From Bacteroidota bacterium (GTDB lineage: Bacteria > Bacteroidota > Bacteroidia > Palsa-965), in NCBI GenBank assembly GCA_013298545.1, contig JAAFIA010000039.1, positions 1 to 43,211 of the forward strand: DNA of 43,211 bases, given 5' to 3'. Below are positions 7,575 through 16,577 of the stretch, piece by piece; the stretch's first letter is position 1, and each line of letters starts with the position of its first letter. Under the pieces are notes generated by a model. The model did not search any database and was not told where the DNA came from. It was given only the letters and a program-made list of their open reading frames with translations. Position numbers and translations under genes: made by a program.

Positions 7575-8957
7575 TCAAATTTTCTGCAAAATGGCTTGGT
7601 AGCGTGGCATTGTCCGAATGGATTGAAACGTCATATCCGTTTCCAAACGCATGCGGTCTTTAAACCCAAGTTCAACAGCTTTTTCTAAATCGGTTAATGC
7701 TTGCTCCGAAAATTTCAAGCGGATGTATAATGTCGCGCGTAAATATGCCCATTCGCTATTTTGCGGATCAACAATGCGGTAGAGGTTAATCATCTTTTCG
7801 GCAGCGCGCAAGTTCTCTACCTTCAACGCTTGATTGGAATATGAATAACACATCAAACTGGCATAACCTTGTAAACGTTGCCGCATCATTTGGTCAAGCA
7901 CATTTCCCTCCGATTTAAAATACGAATCGGCATGCAGGTTCCACCAACTGGTATCTTGCTGCATCAAGTTTTCACGAATTTCTTGTTGTAGTTTTTTTTC
8001 TTCGGTAGCCGTGCGTTCGTGTGCAGCAATGGACTTTTTAAGGCAAGCATTTTTCTGCAAGCGTTGCAAAGCATCGTTTAAAGTTGTTGCTCGACCGTAA
8101 TTTTTCAGGCAATTGACAGCGGGTTGCAAGGTTTGTTGCGCGCGCATGCAATCTGTACCAATCTGCATATTCGCTTGCTCCAAAGCCCAATCGCCATAAA
8201 GATCTGCCGTTGCCGAGTCTTTCGCATCAAACGGAATGCCAGGATGATAGGCGCGTAAAAGCGTTATGGCTGCATCCATCGTTTCGAGCGGTGGCCATTC
8301 GTGTTTGCCATCGAATACCAACAATTCGTGTGGCGCTTGCGTTTGAGGCAAACGATCCATATACGACTCCAATTCGCTGTAATTCATATCGCCTAAACCA
8401 GCAATGCCCACAACTCCTTTCAAGTCGAGTGGACCACTGGGACTTGCCGAACACGCAATCACCCCACGCACATCCGAACGCGCAGCCGCAATAACAGCCG
8501 CCGAACGCGCCCCGCCCGAAAAGCCGCACAACAACAAACGCGAACTGTCTAACGCAAACAACCGATTTAAATCATTCAACAACGCATTTCCAATAAACGA
8601 CACATCCGTCATCGTCATCCCGTTCTGAATCACATTCGAACCAATCAAGACATACCCATGCTTTTCGGCTAGTGCTTCGTATTTGGTCAAGGGCAGTTTT
8701 CCATCGGCATGTGGATCAAAAAACACCAGCACACGACGCGCTTTTGTCGTATCGAGCGATTTGGGCAAATAAACGACATACCGATTTGAGGGATCGGATT
8801 GGCAACTTATTTCACTCACCGCTCCGCGCTCAACTTGTTCGGGAACAACCGAAGATGCAGTGGCGGTTGAATCTGTTTTCGTGTTTTTTTTCGGTTCGCT
8901 ACAACTGATCAACAGAACAAGCAGGATAAAAGAATAAACGAGATGGCGCATAAACAT
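7575..8957 (-). CDS. Lipoprotein with alpha/beta-hydrolase fold and C-terminal TPR-like helices
   Basis: About 460 residues. The signal peptide ends LVLLISC, a clear lipobox, so the protein is probably membrane-anchored outside the cytoplasm. After a Ser/Thr-rich linker comes a hydrolase domain: RYVVYLPKSLD, RVLVFFDPHADGK, then the nucleophile elbow GFSGGARSAAVIA (about residue 147) and a candidate catalytic His in FDGKHEWPP. This resembles feruloyl esterase/PHB depolymerase-like or dienelactone hydrolase-like enzymes. The C-terminal third is helical and includes a TPR-like unit (ADDPQNSEWAYLRATLY-type spacing, then FSEQALTDLEKAVELG). Start choice among TTG 8960, ATG 8957 and ATG 8951 is unresolved but hardly changes the product. 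Substrate unknown. Confidence 0.75.
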   Translation of the reverse strand: MFMRHLVYSFILLVLLISCSEPKKNTKTDSTATASSVVPEQVERGAVSEISCQSDPSNRYVVYLPKSLDTTKARRVLVFFDPHADGKLPLTKYEALAEKHGYVLIGSNVIQNGMTMTDVSFIGNALLNDLNRLFALDSSRLLLCGFSGGARSAAVIAAARSDVRGVIACSASPSGPLDLKGVVGIAGLGDMNYSELESYMDRLPQTQAPHELLVFDGKHEWPPLETMDAAITLLRAYHPGIPFDAKDSATADLYGDWALEQANMQIGTDCMRAQQTLQPAVNCLKNYGRATTLNDALQRLQKNACLKKSIAAHERTATEEKKLQQEIRENLMQQDTSWWNLHADSYFKSEGNVLDQMMRQRLQGYASLMCYSYSNQALKVENLRAAEKMINLYRIVDPQNSEWAYLRATLYIRLKFSEQALTDLEKAVELGFKDRMRLETDMTFQSIRTMPRYQAILQKI

Positions 8958-9035
8958 CAAAATACCGGAAATAAGTGCACTTGAACAAATCTTTTAGCGC
9001 CGTAGTTTTAATTATCTTGCATCGCTCAAAACACT

Positions 9036-12023
9036 ATGAAATCGATTTATTTTTTCGTCGCTTCTGCCCTACTCGGTTTTGCATCTTGCACAACTGAAAC
9101 TCCAGATCATAAAATTGCAAAAGCGTTTGACTGGTCTTATGCACCAACAACCGATTCGTTTGCGCAGTTTGTTAATCCGATGATTGGTACAGACGGTCAT
9201 GGCCATACCTTTCCCGGACCTTCTGCGCCCTTTGGCATGGTTCAACTTGGCCCCGATACGCGGCTCGAGGGTTGGGATGGTTGCTCGGGCTACCACAACA
9301 GCGATTCGTTAATTTATGGATTTTCGCACACGCATTTGAGTGGAACGGGCTGCTCCGACTACGGCGATATTTTAGTTGTTCCCGAATCGGGTGAAGCTGT
9401 TTTTAACAATGGTGTTGATGGAAAACCGGGCTACCGTTCGCATTTCTACAAAAAAGACGAAAAAGCCGAAGCCGGTTATTATGCCGTGAAATTGCATCAA
9501 GCAGCAGTAAACGTAGAACTTACGGCTTCGCCACGCGTAGGCGTACACAAATACACATTTGAAAACAACCAAAACCACGCCCTTTTATTCGACCTCGAAC
9601 ACCGCGATGAAGTGCTCGATGCGTATATCGAATATGTCGATGCCAATACCATTCGAGGCTATCGCTGGTCAAAAGCATGGGCAACCGATCAACGGATTTG
9701 GTTTTATGCTACGTTTTCTAAACCCATTCAACAGAAAAAATTCTGGAACGCAGAACTGGTTAAAGATAGTTTGCACTTGCACGGAAAAAAACTAAAACTC
9801 TGGCTCGATTTCGGTTCCGAAAAAGTTGTAGAAGTAAAAGTGGCACTCTCGCCTGTTTCGTTTGAGAATGCCAAACTGAATATGTGGAACGAAGTTCCTG
9901 ATTGGAATTTCGAGCGTGTGCGAAAAAAAGTACGTGAGCATTGGAATTCGGAGTTATCCAAAATCGCAGTTCGTTCTGGCGACGAAACTAAAAAACGTGT
10001 TTTCTATTCGGCCTTGTACCATTGCTTTTTAGCGCCCAATGTGTATTCCGATGTGAACGGCGATTACCGCGGTCGCGACAATGCGGTTCACCGCGATTCC
10101 ATTCATCCGCATTACACCGTGTTCTCACTTTGGGACACGTACCGTGCTTTGCATCCGTTGTTTACACTAGTACAACAAGAACGCACAAACGATTTTATCA
10201 CCACCTTCATCGATCAACACAAACAAGGTGGTCGTTTGCCTGTTTGGGAATTGTCGGCCAACGAAACGGAATGTATGATTGGTTACCATGCAGTTCCAGT
10301 AATTGCCGATGCGTGGTTGAAAGGCATTACCAATTACGATACGGCGGCAGCATTTCAGGCCATGCTTACGAGTGCCTCGCTCGATCGGCTTGGATTGAAA
10401 TCGTTTAAGCAATGTGGATTTGTGGCTGCCGAAGGCGAAGCCGAATCGGTTTCTAAAACATTGGAATATGCCTACGACGATTGGTGTATTGCCCAATGCG
10501 CGGGGCGAATGAACAACGAAAAAGAAAAACAAAACTACATTCAGCGTTCGCAGAACTGGCGCAATTTATTTGATCCAACAACTAAATTTTTCCGCGCCCG
10601 AAATAACAACTCCTTTGTTGAACCATTTGCACCGGAAGAGGTAAACTTTCATTTTACCGAAGCCAACGCATGGCAATACAGTTTGTATGCACCACAAGAC
10701 GTGAGTGGCTTAATTGCAGCACACGGTGGCGATGCCAATTTCACCGCACGACTCGATCAATTATTCTCCGTATCGTCGCAAACATCGGGGCGCGAACAGG
10801 CCGACATTACGGGCCTTATCGGGCAATATGCGCATGGCAATGAACCTAGCCATCATGTGGCGTATTTATACACATACGCGGGGCAGCCTTGGAAAACAGC
10901 CGATCGCGTTTCAGAAATTTGTACGAAGTTTTACACCAATGCGCCAGATGGTTTATGCGGCAATGAGGATTGTGGACAAATGTCGGCGTGGTATGTGATG
11001 AGCGCACTGGGGTTTTATCCCGTATGTCCGGGAACAAATGAATATGCGATTGGGATGCCGCAATTTGAAGAAATTGAATTGCGTTTGGAGAATGGCAAAA
11101 AGGTTACAATTAAAACCAATCAGCGTCATGCAACGGGCATGCACATCACCGCCGCTTCGTGGAACAATCAAAACTGGCCCAACGCGTTTATCACGCATGC
11201 GGCTTTGATGCAAGGCGGAATATTAAACTTCACACTTGTGCCAGTAGCCACGCCTGATTGGGGAACAGCTTTGTCCAATCGTCCACACACGTATTTGCTA
11301 GAAGACTTGCGCTATCCCCTAACGCCGCGTATTGCCAATACTTCGGCACGTACGTTTACGACCGAATTGAAAATTGAATTGGCTGCTGATGCAGGTGCAA
11401 AAATTATTTATTCGCTGAACGGAAAACCTTGGGAAGCCTATACGCAGCCACTCGTACTGCGTGAGCCATCGCGTTTACAGACGTATGCCGTTTTTGAAAA
11501 TGGCTTGTCTTCGGATACAGCGTTTTCTGAATTTTACAAATCGCCGGGTTGGAAATCGGTTGTTTATGAATCGCCTTATGCACAGCAATATGCGGCTGGT
11601 GGTAGTATTGGATTGATTGACGGCATCCAAGGTGGGGCCGACTATCGCGCGGGAACATGGCAAGGATTTGAAGGCGAAAATTTTGCAGCAACGGTTGATT
11701 TGGGTACTACCAAAAAATTGGAAGCTGTACGCATCAATTTTTTCCAAGATGAAAATTCGTGGATTTTTATGCCCGACTCGGTGGTGTTTTTCATCTCGAT
11801 GGATGGAAAAAAATTCACACGCATTGGCAAGCAAATCAACGATGTTCCAAAATTAAAAACGGGTGCTATCCAAAAACTATTTTTTGCCGCGGCGCAAGGC
11901 CAACAAGCACGTTATGTGCAGGTGATTGGTTATACGCTTGGAAAATGTCCGCCAAACCATAAAGGTGCAAACGGAAAATCGTGGCTCTTCACAGACGAAA
12001 TACAAATCATGCCCCAACAATGA
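9036..12023 (+). CDS. GH92 family alpha-mannosidase with C-terminal F5/8-type domain (lipoprotein)
   Basis: 995 residues with a lipoprotein signal (LGFASC, Cys about 19). GH92 hallmarks in order: FVNPMIGTDGHGHTFPGPSAPFG split over 45-70, YGFSHTHLSGTGCSDYGD (about 93-110), FSLWDTYRALHPLF (about 368), the EANAWQYSLYAPQD region holding the expected catalytic Glu, and GNEDCGQMSAWYVMSALGF (about 650). GH92 enzymes are calcium-dependent exo-alpha-mannosidases acting on N-glycan or yeast mannan linkages. A chitobiase-C-like module (about 775-830) and an F5/8 discoidin-like domain (about 845-985) follow; these may bind glycan. The stop overlaps the start of the glycosylasparaginase gene, so the two are coupled. 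Confidence 0.93.
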   Translation: MKSIYFFVASALLGFASCTTETPDHKIAKAFDWSYAPTTDSFAQFVNPMIGTDGHGHTFPGPSAPFGMVQLGPDTRLEGWDGCSGYHNSDSLIYGFSHTHLSGTGCSDYGDILVVPESGEAVFNNGVDGKPGYRSHFYKKDEKAEAGYYAVKLHQAAVNVELTASPRVGVHKYTFENNQNHALLFDLEHRDEVLDAYIEYVDANTIRGYRWSKAWATDQRIWFYATFSKPIQQKKFWNAELVKDSLHLHGKKLKLWLDFGSEKVVEVKVALSPVSFENAKLNMWNEVPDWNFERVRKKVREHWNSELSKIAVRSGDETKKRVFYSALYHCFLAPNVYSDVNGDYRGRDNAVHRDSIHPHYTVFSLWDTYRALHPLFTLVQQERTNDFITTFIDQHKQGGRLPVWELSANETECMIGYHAVPVIADAWLKGITNYDTAAAFQAMLTSASLDRLGLKSFKQCGFVAAEGEAESVSKTLEYAYDDWCIAQCAGRMNNEKEKQNYIQRSQNWRNLFDPTTKFFRARNNNSFVEPFAPEEVNFHFTEANAWQYSLYAPQDVSGLIAAHGGDANFTARLDQLFSVSSQTSGREQADITGLIGQYAHGNEPSHHVAYLYTYAGQPWKTADRVSEICTKFYTNAPDGLCGNEDCGQMSAWYVMSALGFYPVCPGTNEYAIGMPQFEEIELRLENGKKVTIKTNQRHATGMHITAASWNNQNWPNAFITHAALMQGGILNFTLVPVATPDWGTALSNRPHTYLLEDLRYPLTPRIANTSARTFTTELKIELAADAGAKIIYSLNGKPWEAYTQPLVLREPSRLQTYAVFENGLSSDTAFSEFYKSPGWKSVVYESPYAQQYAAGGSIGLIDGIQGGADYRAGTWQGFEGENFAATVDLGTTKKLEAVRINFFQDENSWIFMPDSVVFFISMDGKKFTRIGKQINDVPKLKTGAIQKLFFAAAQGQQARYVQVIGYTLGKCPPNHKGANGKSWLFTDEIQIMPQQ

Positions 12024-13018
12024 ACAGAAAAAAATTTATTACCAGTGCGGCATTCTTCGCAGCATTGACAAGTCTTGGCGCAACGCCGACGCAAGCCAAA
12101 AAGAAAAAAGCGAAAAAAAATCCCAATAGCAAAACGGGAATGCCGTTGATTATTTCAACGTGGAATCATGGTGTTCCGGCAAACGAAGCGGCATTTAAAA
12201 TTTTGCAAAATGGTGGTTCGGCACTCGATGCGGCTGAAAAAGGCGTGGCCGAAATTGAATCCGACAAAACCAATACAAGCGTTGGCCTTGGTGGCTTTCC
12301 CGATCGTGAAGGAATTGTAACGCTCGATGCGTCGATCATGGATGGCTCAGGCAAAGCGGGTTCGGTTAGTTTTGTGCAAGGCATCGAACACCCGATTACG
12401 TTAGCGCGTATGGTGATGGAACGCACGCCGCATGTGATGTTAACCGGAAAAGGTGCTGAGATTTTTGCAGAATCGCAAGGGTTTAAAAAATGGCCCAATA
12501 CGCTAACCGCAACAACCGACAAGGCTTGGAAAGATTGGCTGAAAGAAAAAAACTACAAACCCATCATCAACATCGAAAATCACGATACGATTGGATTGCT
12601 GGTGTTGGATAGCAAAGGTTTTTTAGCCGGTTCTTGCACCACAAGCGGATTGGCGTTTAAAATGCACGGTCGTGTGGGCGATTCGCCAATTATTGGAGCG
12701 GGTTTGTATGTTGATGATGAAGTTGGTGCTGCAACCTGTACGGGCTTGGGCGAAACCGTTTTGCGTACGCTGGCCTCGCATCTTGCGGTGGAGCGTATGC
12801 GTATGGGCGCTACTCCACAGGAGGCCTGCGAAGAAGCCATCACACGCATTGTCAAAAAACACGACAACTGGAAAGATTTTCAGGTGGGCATTCTCGCCAT
12901 TACCAAAACTGGGGAGCATGGCGCTTATGGCATTCACAAAGGATTTAATTATGCCTTGCATCAAGACACGAAAAATGTATTGCTTGATGCTGCTTGGTGG
13001 AATCCGGAACAGAAATAA
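12020..13018 (+). CDS. Glycosylasparaginase (N4-(beta-N-acetylglucosaminyl)-L-asparaginase)
   Basis: An Ntn-hydrolase of 332 residues. The start at 12020 overlaps the GH92 stop as ATGA; the longer frame from 11981 is rejected. The N-terminus MNRKKFITSAAFFAALTSLG is a signal peptide with a Tat-like charged start (RK rather than RR). The autoproteolysis site is visible as ENHDTIGLLVLD, where Thr becomes the nucleophile of the beta subunit. It is followed by HGRVGDSPIIGAGLYVDDEV and a TCTGLGE segment, closely matching the flavobacterial enzyme. It cleaves the GlcNAc-Asn bond of N-glycoproteins. Coupling to an alpha-mannosidase supports a joint role in N-glycan breakdown outside the cytoplasm. 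Confidence 0.92.
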   Translation: MNRKKFITSAAFFAALTSLGATPTQAKKKKAKKNPNSKTGMPLIISTWNHGVPANEAAFKILQNGGSALDAAEKGVAEIESDKTNTSVGLGGFPDREGIVTLDASIMDGSGKAGSVSFVQGIEHPITLARMVMERTPHVMLTGKGAEIFAESQGFKKWPNTLTATTDKAWKDWLKEKNYKPIINIENHDTIGLLVLDSKGFLAGSCTTSGLAFKMHGRVGDSPIIGAGLYVDDEVGAATCTGLGETVLRTLASHLAVERMRMGATPQEACEEAITRIVKKHDNWKDFQVGILAITKTGEHGAYGIHKGFNYALHQDTKNVLLDAAWWNPEQK

Positions 13019-13072
13019 GTCTAGTAGCTTTTCGACACGATTCATTGGTATTGCAATGAATCTAAATTTCAT

Positions 13073-13169
13073 GCTCCGCAGGATTTGCAATCCTGCGGCT
13101 CTTACTCGCATTATAATTACAACGCATTTAATTGTCGTTTTTTCCGCAGGATTGCAAATCCTGCGGAGC
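13073..13169. repeat. Perfect 26-bp inverted repeat with a 45-nt spacer
   Basis: The arm at 13073-13098, beginning gctccgcaggatttgc, is the exact reverse complement of 13144-13169. Each arm is also nearly palindromic in itself (ccgcagga...tcctgcgg). A partial third copy (ctgcggagcg) lies at about 13221-13230, next to a ccgaaggttcggaacc stretch. There is no gene in 13019-13318. These look like members of a dispersed palindromic repeat family. Confidence 0.75.
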
Positions 13170-13260
13170 GACGAGATAAAATCAAGATAAAAAGCTCCTC
13201 AGCTTCCGAAGGTTCGGAACCTGCGGAGCGGAGAAGACGAAAAAAGAAGACCATTACCGC

Positions 13261-13299
13261 AAAAAAAAATCATGCGCAGAAACGCATGATTTTTTTATT
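13261..13299. terminator. Bidirectional terminator between the glycosylasparaginase and S46 peptidase genes
   Basis: aatcatgcg (13268-13276) pairs with cgcatgatt (13283-13291), flanked by an A run on the left and a T run on the right. It can therefore work for the plus-strand GH92/glycosylasparaginase transcript and for the convergent minus-strand peptidase gene ending at 13319. Confidence 0.85.
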
Positions 13300-13318
13300 T
13301 ATCGTTTTAAGGAATCTT

Positions 13319-15538
13319 CTACTCCACCAATTTCATTTCGTTGAGCAAGTAGCCGCAGCCACCAAATTTGTCAATAACAAAAAGTGTGTAGCGCACATCC
13401 ACAACAATATTCCGACAAATCTGCGAATCGTAGTTGATGTCGCTCATGGTTCCTTCCCAGCAACGGTCAAAGTTTGTTCCAATCAGATTGCCATTGGCAT
13501 CGAGTACCGGGCTGCCTGAATTGCCACCAGTAGTATGGTTCGAGGCAATGAAACAAGTATGCAGTTTGCCATCTTTATCGGCATACGGACCGTAGTCTTT
13601 TTTCTGCCACAATTCTTTCAGGCGCGGATGAACGGTGTAATCATCAATGTTTGGATTTTCTTTTTCCATCACCCCATCGAGTGTTGTAAACCAATTGTAG
13701 TTCATGCCATCACGCGCTGAATATGGATCAACTTTTCCGAAAGCCACACGCAAGGTGGAATTGGCATCGGGATAAAATTTACGATCGGTCATCACCGTCA
13801 TTTGTGCCGTCATGTAATCGCGGTTTAAACGCGAAACTTCATTGTTCTTATCCGTCCATTCGGGATTGATGACGTTGTAGTATTTGCCCCAAACATCTTG
13901 TGTCAGCTTTACACCTTGGTCTTTACTCAATTTCTTGAGCGAAGCCGCTGAGTAGCTGTTTAAAAAGGCACGAACTTTTGCCGAATCGTTGAACATTGTT
14001 TTTCCATAGATTGCATTCACATAAGCCGCATAATTTCCTTTGTATTTACCCGCAACAGTTTTGTATAAATCAGGACGCGTTCCATTACTTATTTTATCGC
14101 GTCTCATTTTACCATCTACCGAGATTTCAACTTCATACGTTCGGAAAATTTCAGGTTCTTTTGCGCCTTCTTCAAACATGGCCGTAGCCATTTTTTTATC
14201 GGTTGTCAAATCAAAATCTTTGTAAAACGGCACCAATCCTTTTTTCAAGGTAGCAACGAGTTTATCAATTTCTTTTTGATCGCGTTTTTCAGCGCGTTCG
14301 AGTTCAAATAGCTTTGTAAAACCATTGATATACCGCAGCAGTTCGATCGAGAGTAAACCATCTGTCATTAAATCGTATTGCCTTTGCCATGGAACAAGTT
14401 CTTTGTATGCGTATTCGAGCGAAGGTAAAATTTGCCCGAAACGTCTATTCCAATCGGCATTTTTACTTACCCGTTCTGAAAAAATAGTTTCGTAATTCAT
14501 TTTCTTTTCAATGGCTTTCGAGCGTTGGAGGCCGTACATTTCGCCGCTCCATTTTTTCCAATAATTGCTCACGCTATTGTGTTTTGCCGCGTACTTGATG
14601 TAAACGCTGCGGTCTTTATCCATTTCGGCTTCCATCACTTTCAGGCGTTTATCGCGCAAATGAACTTTGAGTGGATCGGAAACATTTTGCACCAAGCTTA
14701 CCCCAAACGAGCTGAGGTATTCGTTAGTACGACCAGGGAAACCGTACACCAACGTAAAATCATCGGGCTTTACACCACGCATGGAAATTGGAAAAAAATG
14801 ACGTGGTTTAAATGGAACGTTCGTGCTGGCATATTTCGCTGGCTTGTTGTCTTTGTTTGCGTAAATGCGAAACATCGAAAAGTCGCCAGTATGGCGTGGC
14901 CAAACCCAATTGTCGTAATCGCCACCGAAGTTGCCAATCGATGTTGGTGGCGCAAATACCATACGCACATCTTCAAATGTTTCGGTGATGAACAAGTAAT
15001 AGGCATTGCCCGAATAAAACGCGCGAACAAAAGCGCCGTAACCTTCTTTGGTGCTTTCTTTCTCAATAGCTTCCATGTTTTTCTGAATCGCTTTCTGACG
15101 TGCCGCCTCCGGTACATCATTTGCAACGCCAAAGAGTACGCGGCTGGTAACATCTTCCATGCTCACAATAAACATCACCGTAAGTCCGGGACAAGCCAAT
15201 TCTTCAGAACGCGATTTGGCATAAAAGCCATCTTTCAAATAATCATGTGCGGTTGACGAGTGCGATTGAATTTGCCCATAGCCACAGTGGTGGTTGGTGA
15301 GCACAAGTCCTTCGCCCGAAATCATTTCAGAAGTACAGCCTCCGCCAAACTGGCCAACGGCATCTTTCATACTGGAATGATTGACGCTATAAATATCCTC
15401 AGCCGTTAACTTAAAGCCGCGCGCTTTCATGTCGGTTATGTTCATTTGCTCCAACAAGGTCGGAATCCACATGCCTTCATCGGCACGAAGGTTGAACAGC
15501 GAAAGGCTGCACGCCAGAGAAAAAAGAATACGTTTCAT
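13319..15538 (-). CDS. S46 family dipeptidyl-peptidase, DPP11-like (Asp/Glu-specific)
   Basis: 739 residues. ATG 15538 is chosen because it gives the signal peptide MKRILFSLACSLSLFNLRAD; the frame upstream is open by chance. S46 features: LTNHHCGYGQIQ (catalytic His, about 83), GGDYDNWVWPRHTGDFSMFR, and the nucleophile in TTGGNSGSPVLD (about 674). The subsite sequence is NFDRCWEGTMSD. In characterised S46 enzymes an Arg at this position marks DPP11, which removes dipeptides with Asp or Glu at P1, whereas DPP7 has Gly. The enzyme is probably periplasmic and serves peptide use. A TATTTTTG element lies 18 nt upstream of the start. Confidence 0.92.
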   Translation of the reverse strand: MKRILFSLACSLSLFNLRADEGMWIPTLLEQMNITDMKARGFKLTAEDIYSVNHSSMKDAVGQFGGGCTSEMISGEGLVLTNHHCGYGQIQSHSSTAHDYLKDGFYAKSRSEELACPGLTVMFIVSMEDVTSRVLFGVANDVPEAARQKAIQKNMEAIEKESTKEGYGAFVRAFYSGNAYYLFITETFEDVRMVFAPPTSIGNFGGDYDNWVWPRHTGDFSMFRIYANKDNKPAKYASTNVPFKPRHFFPISMRGVKPDDFTLVYGFPGRTNEYLSSFGVSLVQNVSDPLKVHLRDKRLKVMEAEMDKDRSVYIKYAAKHNSVSNYWKKWSGEMYGLQRSKAIEKKMNYETIFSERVSKNADWNRRFGQILPSLEYAYKELVPWQRQYDLMTDGLLSIELLRYINGFTKLFELERAEKRDQKEIDKLVATLKKGLVPFYKDFDLTTDKKMATAMFEEGAKEPEIFRTYEVEISVDGKMRRDKISNGTRPDLYKTVAGKYKGNYAAYVNAIYGKTMFNDSAKVRAFLNSYSAASLKKLSKDQGVKLTQDVWGKYYNVINPEWTDKNNEVSRLNRDYMTAQMTVMTDRKFYPDANSTLRVAFGKVDPYSARDGMNYNWFTTLDGVMEKENPNIDDYTVHPRLKELWQKKDYGPYADKDGKLHTCFIASNHTTGGNSGSPVLDANGNLIGTNFDRCWEGTMSDINYDSQICRNIVVDVRYTLFVIDKFGGCGYLLNEMKLVE

Positions 15539-15556
15539 AAAGAAAAAGTTGAGGCA

Positions 15557-15564
15557 CAAAAATA
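15557..15564 (-). promoter_or_regulatory. -7 promoter element TATTTTTG for the S46 peptidase, next to a hairpin
   Basis: A minus-strand TATTTTTG lies 18 nt upstream of the start at 15538. Immediately upstream on the same strand, aggcatt (15564-15570) and aatgcct (15583-15589) form a 7-bp inverted repeat spanning the -10 to -35 interval, which could be a regulator site. A TTTG lies about 16 nt upstream of the -7 element. Confidence 0.5.
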
Positions 15565-15617
15565 GGCATTCGCAGCGAAGCAAATGCCTGTTTTTGAAGA
15601 TCGGGAAATGGGTGTGT

Positions 15618-16487
15618 TTAACGGACAATAATCCGCTTCGCGGCGCGCTCGCCTTCGCTTTCGATGACAAACTGGTAAAGCCCTGCCGACAATCCGGTGA
15701 GTGAAACTTCTAGCGCCTGACCATTTTGCAAGAAAATACGCTCAGAACGTATCAATGCGCCTTGGCTGCTATACATAAAGAGGTTGGCTTGCACATTTCG
15801 GCTTTCGGTGTATTGAATGCGAATAAAGTCAGATGCGGGATTGGGGAAAAATTCCAATTTTCCGGCAAAAGAGGTTTCTTCAATACCTGTACAAAAAGAC
15901 GGATCGAAATAAATGGTGTCGCTTGTGGTACTTTGACAAGTCAAAATATCGGTTGTGGTAACGGAATAGACACCTGGTTGTGTTACTTGAATGGATTGCG
16001 TTGTATCGCCTGTTGACCAAGCGTACGATGCGCCCGGATTGAGTGCGGTGAGCGTAATGGTATCGCCAGGACATGCCGAATCGCCAGGATTGCTGACAAT
16101 ATCATTCAACTGTGCAATTTGGGTAATGATGATGGTATTGGGACTGGAATTGCTTGTATCGCTCGGACTTGAGGCGATGATGCGTACGCGATACAAAAAA
16201 CCGAAATTGGTATTGGCCGGAATGGTGGCAAAAATAATTCCATTGGTAAACCAAGGAATAGAACCGATATTGACCGGATTGGCAAAACTGCCCCACATAT
16301 CGGAAAGCTGTGCGGTGAAGACATTGCCAAAATTAAAATTGCTGGAAACAGAAAATGGAATAATCACATTTCCTCCAGCGCAGGTTGACGTTTGTAAAAC
16401 ACTGTCGCACATAACGGTCTGTGCTTGCGATTTTTCAGCTAAAGCAAAAGTACCGATGAGTAAAAAGAAAAAGTAGATTTTTTTCAT
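15618..16487 (-). CDS. Secreted protein with T9SS type A C-terminal sorting domain
   Basis: 289 residues. The start at 16487 gives a signal peptide (MKKIYFFFLLIGTFALAEKS, ending AQA). The middle contains an Ig/PKD-like module of the SprB/gliding-protein type (GDTITLTALNPGASYAWSTG, then GVYSVTTTD). The last roughly 75 residues are a T9SS type A sorting domain: FFPNPASDFIRIQY, a GLSAGLYQFVIES turn and a basic KRIIVR end. The domain directs export through the type IX system, where it is removed and the cargo is anchored or released. The protein is surface-exposed or secreted, and its ligand is unknown. Confidence 0.88.
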   Translation of the reverse strand: MKKIYFFFLLIGTFALAEKSQAQTVMCDSVLQTSTCAGGNVIIPFSVSSNFNFGNVFTAQLSDMWGSFANPVNIGSIPWFTNGIIFATIPANTNFGFLYRVRIIASSPSDTSNSSPNTIIITQIAQLNDIVSNPGDSACPGDTITLTALNPGASYAWSTGDTTQSIQVTQPGVYSVTTTDILTCQSTTSDTIYFDPSFCTGIEETSFAGKLEFFPNPASDFIRIQYTESRNVQANLFMYSSQGALIRSERIFLQNGQALEVSLTGLSAGLYQFVIESEGERAAKRIIVR

Positions 16488-16515
16488 GGGAATAGTTATG
16501 TGTTTTGGGGACATA

Positions 16516-16523
16516 CAAAACTA
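16516..16523 (-). promoter_or_regulatory. -7 promoter element TAGTTTTG for the T9SS cargo gene
   Basis: A minus-strand match to TAnnTTTG, 28 nt upstream of the ATG at 16487. It lies in the gap between this gene and the stop of the DUF4276 gene. Confidence 0.45.
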
Positions 16524-16577
16524 AAGAAATGATTCGAGGATTGTATGCTCAAGATTATTCAAAATCAGGTTTTGGGT

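Noticed and set aside
11981-12019. Upstream extension of the glycosylasparaginase frame
   Set aside because: The added residues lie within the GH92 coding region, would spoil the signal peptide, and the ATGA overlap at 12020 is the natural coupled start.
13085-13519. Plus-strand open frame running through the repeats into the peptidase 3' end
   Set aside because: It crosses the palindromic repeat and the bidirectional terminator and overlaps conserved peptidase codons; the protein is low-complexity and basic.
14525-15256. Plus-strand open frame of 243 codons inside the S46 peptidase gene
   Set aside because: It is antisense to a strongly conserved peptidase, rich in His, Phe and Ile without a domain pattern, and has no promoter or operon context.
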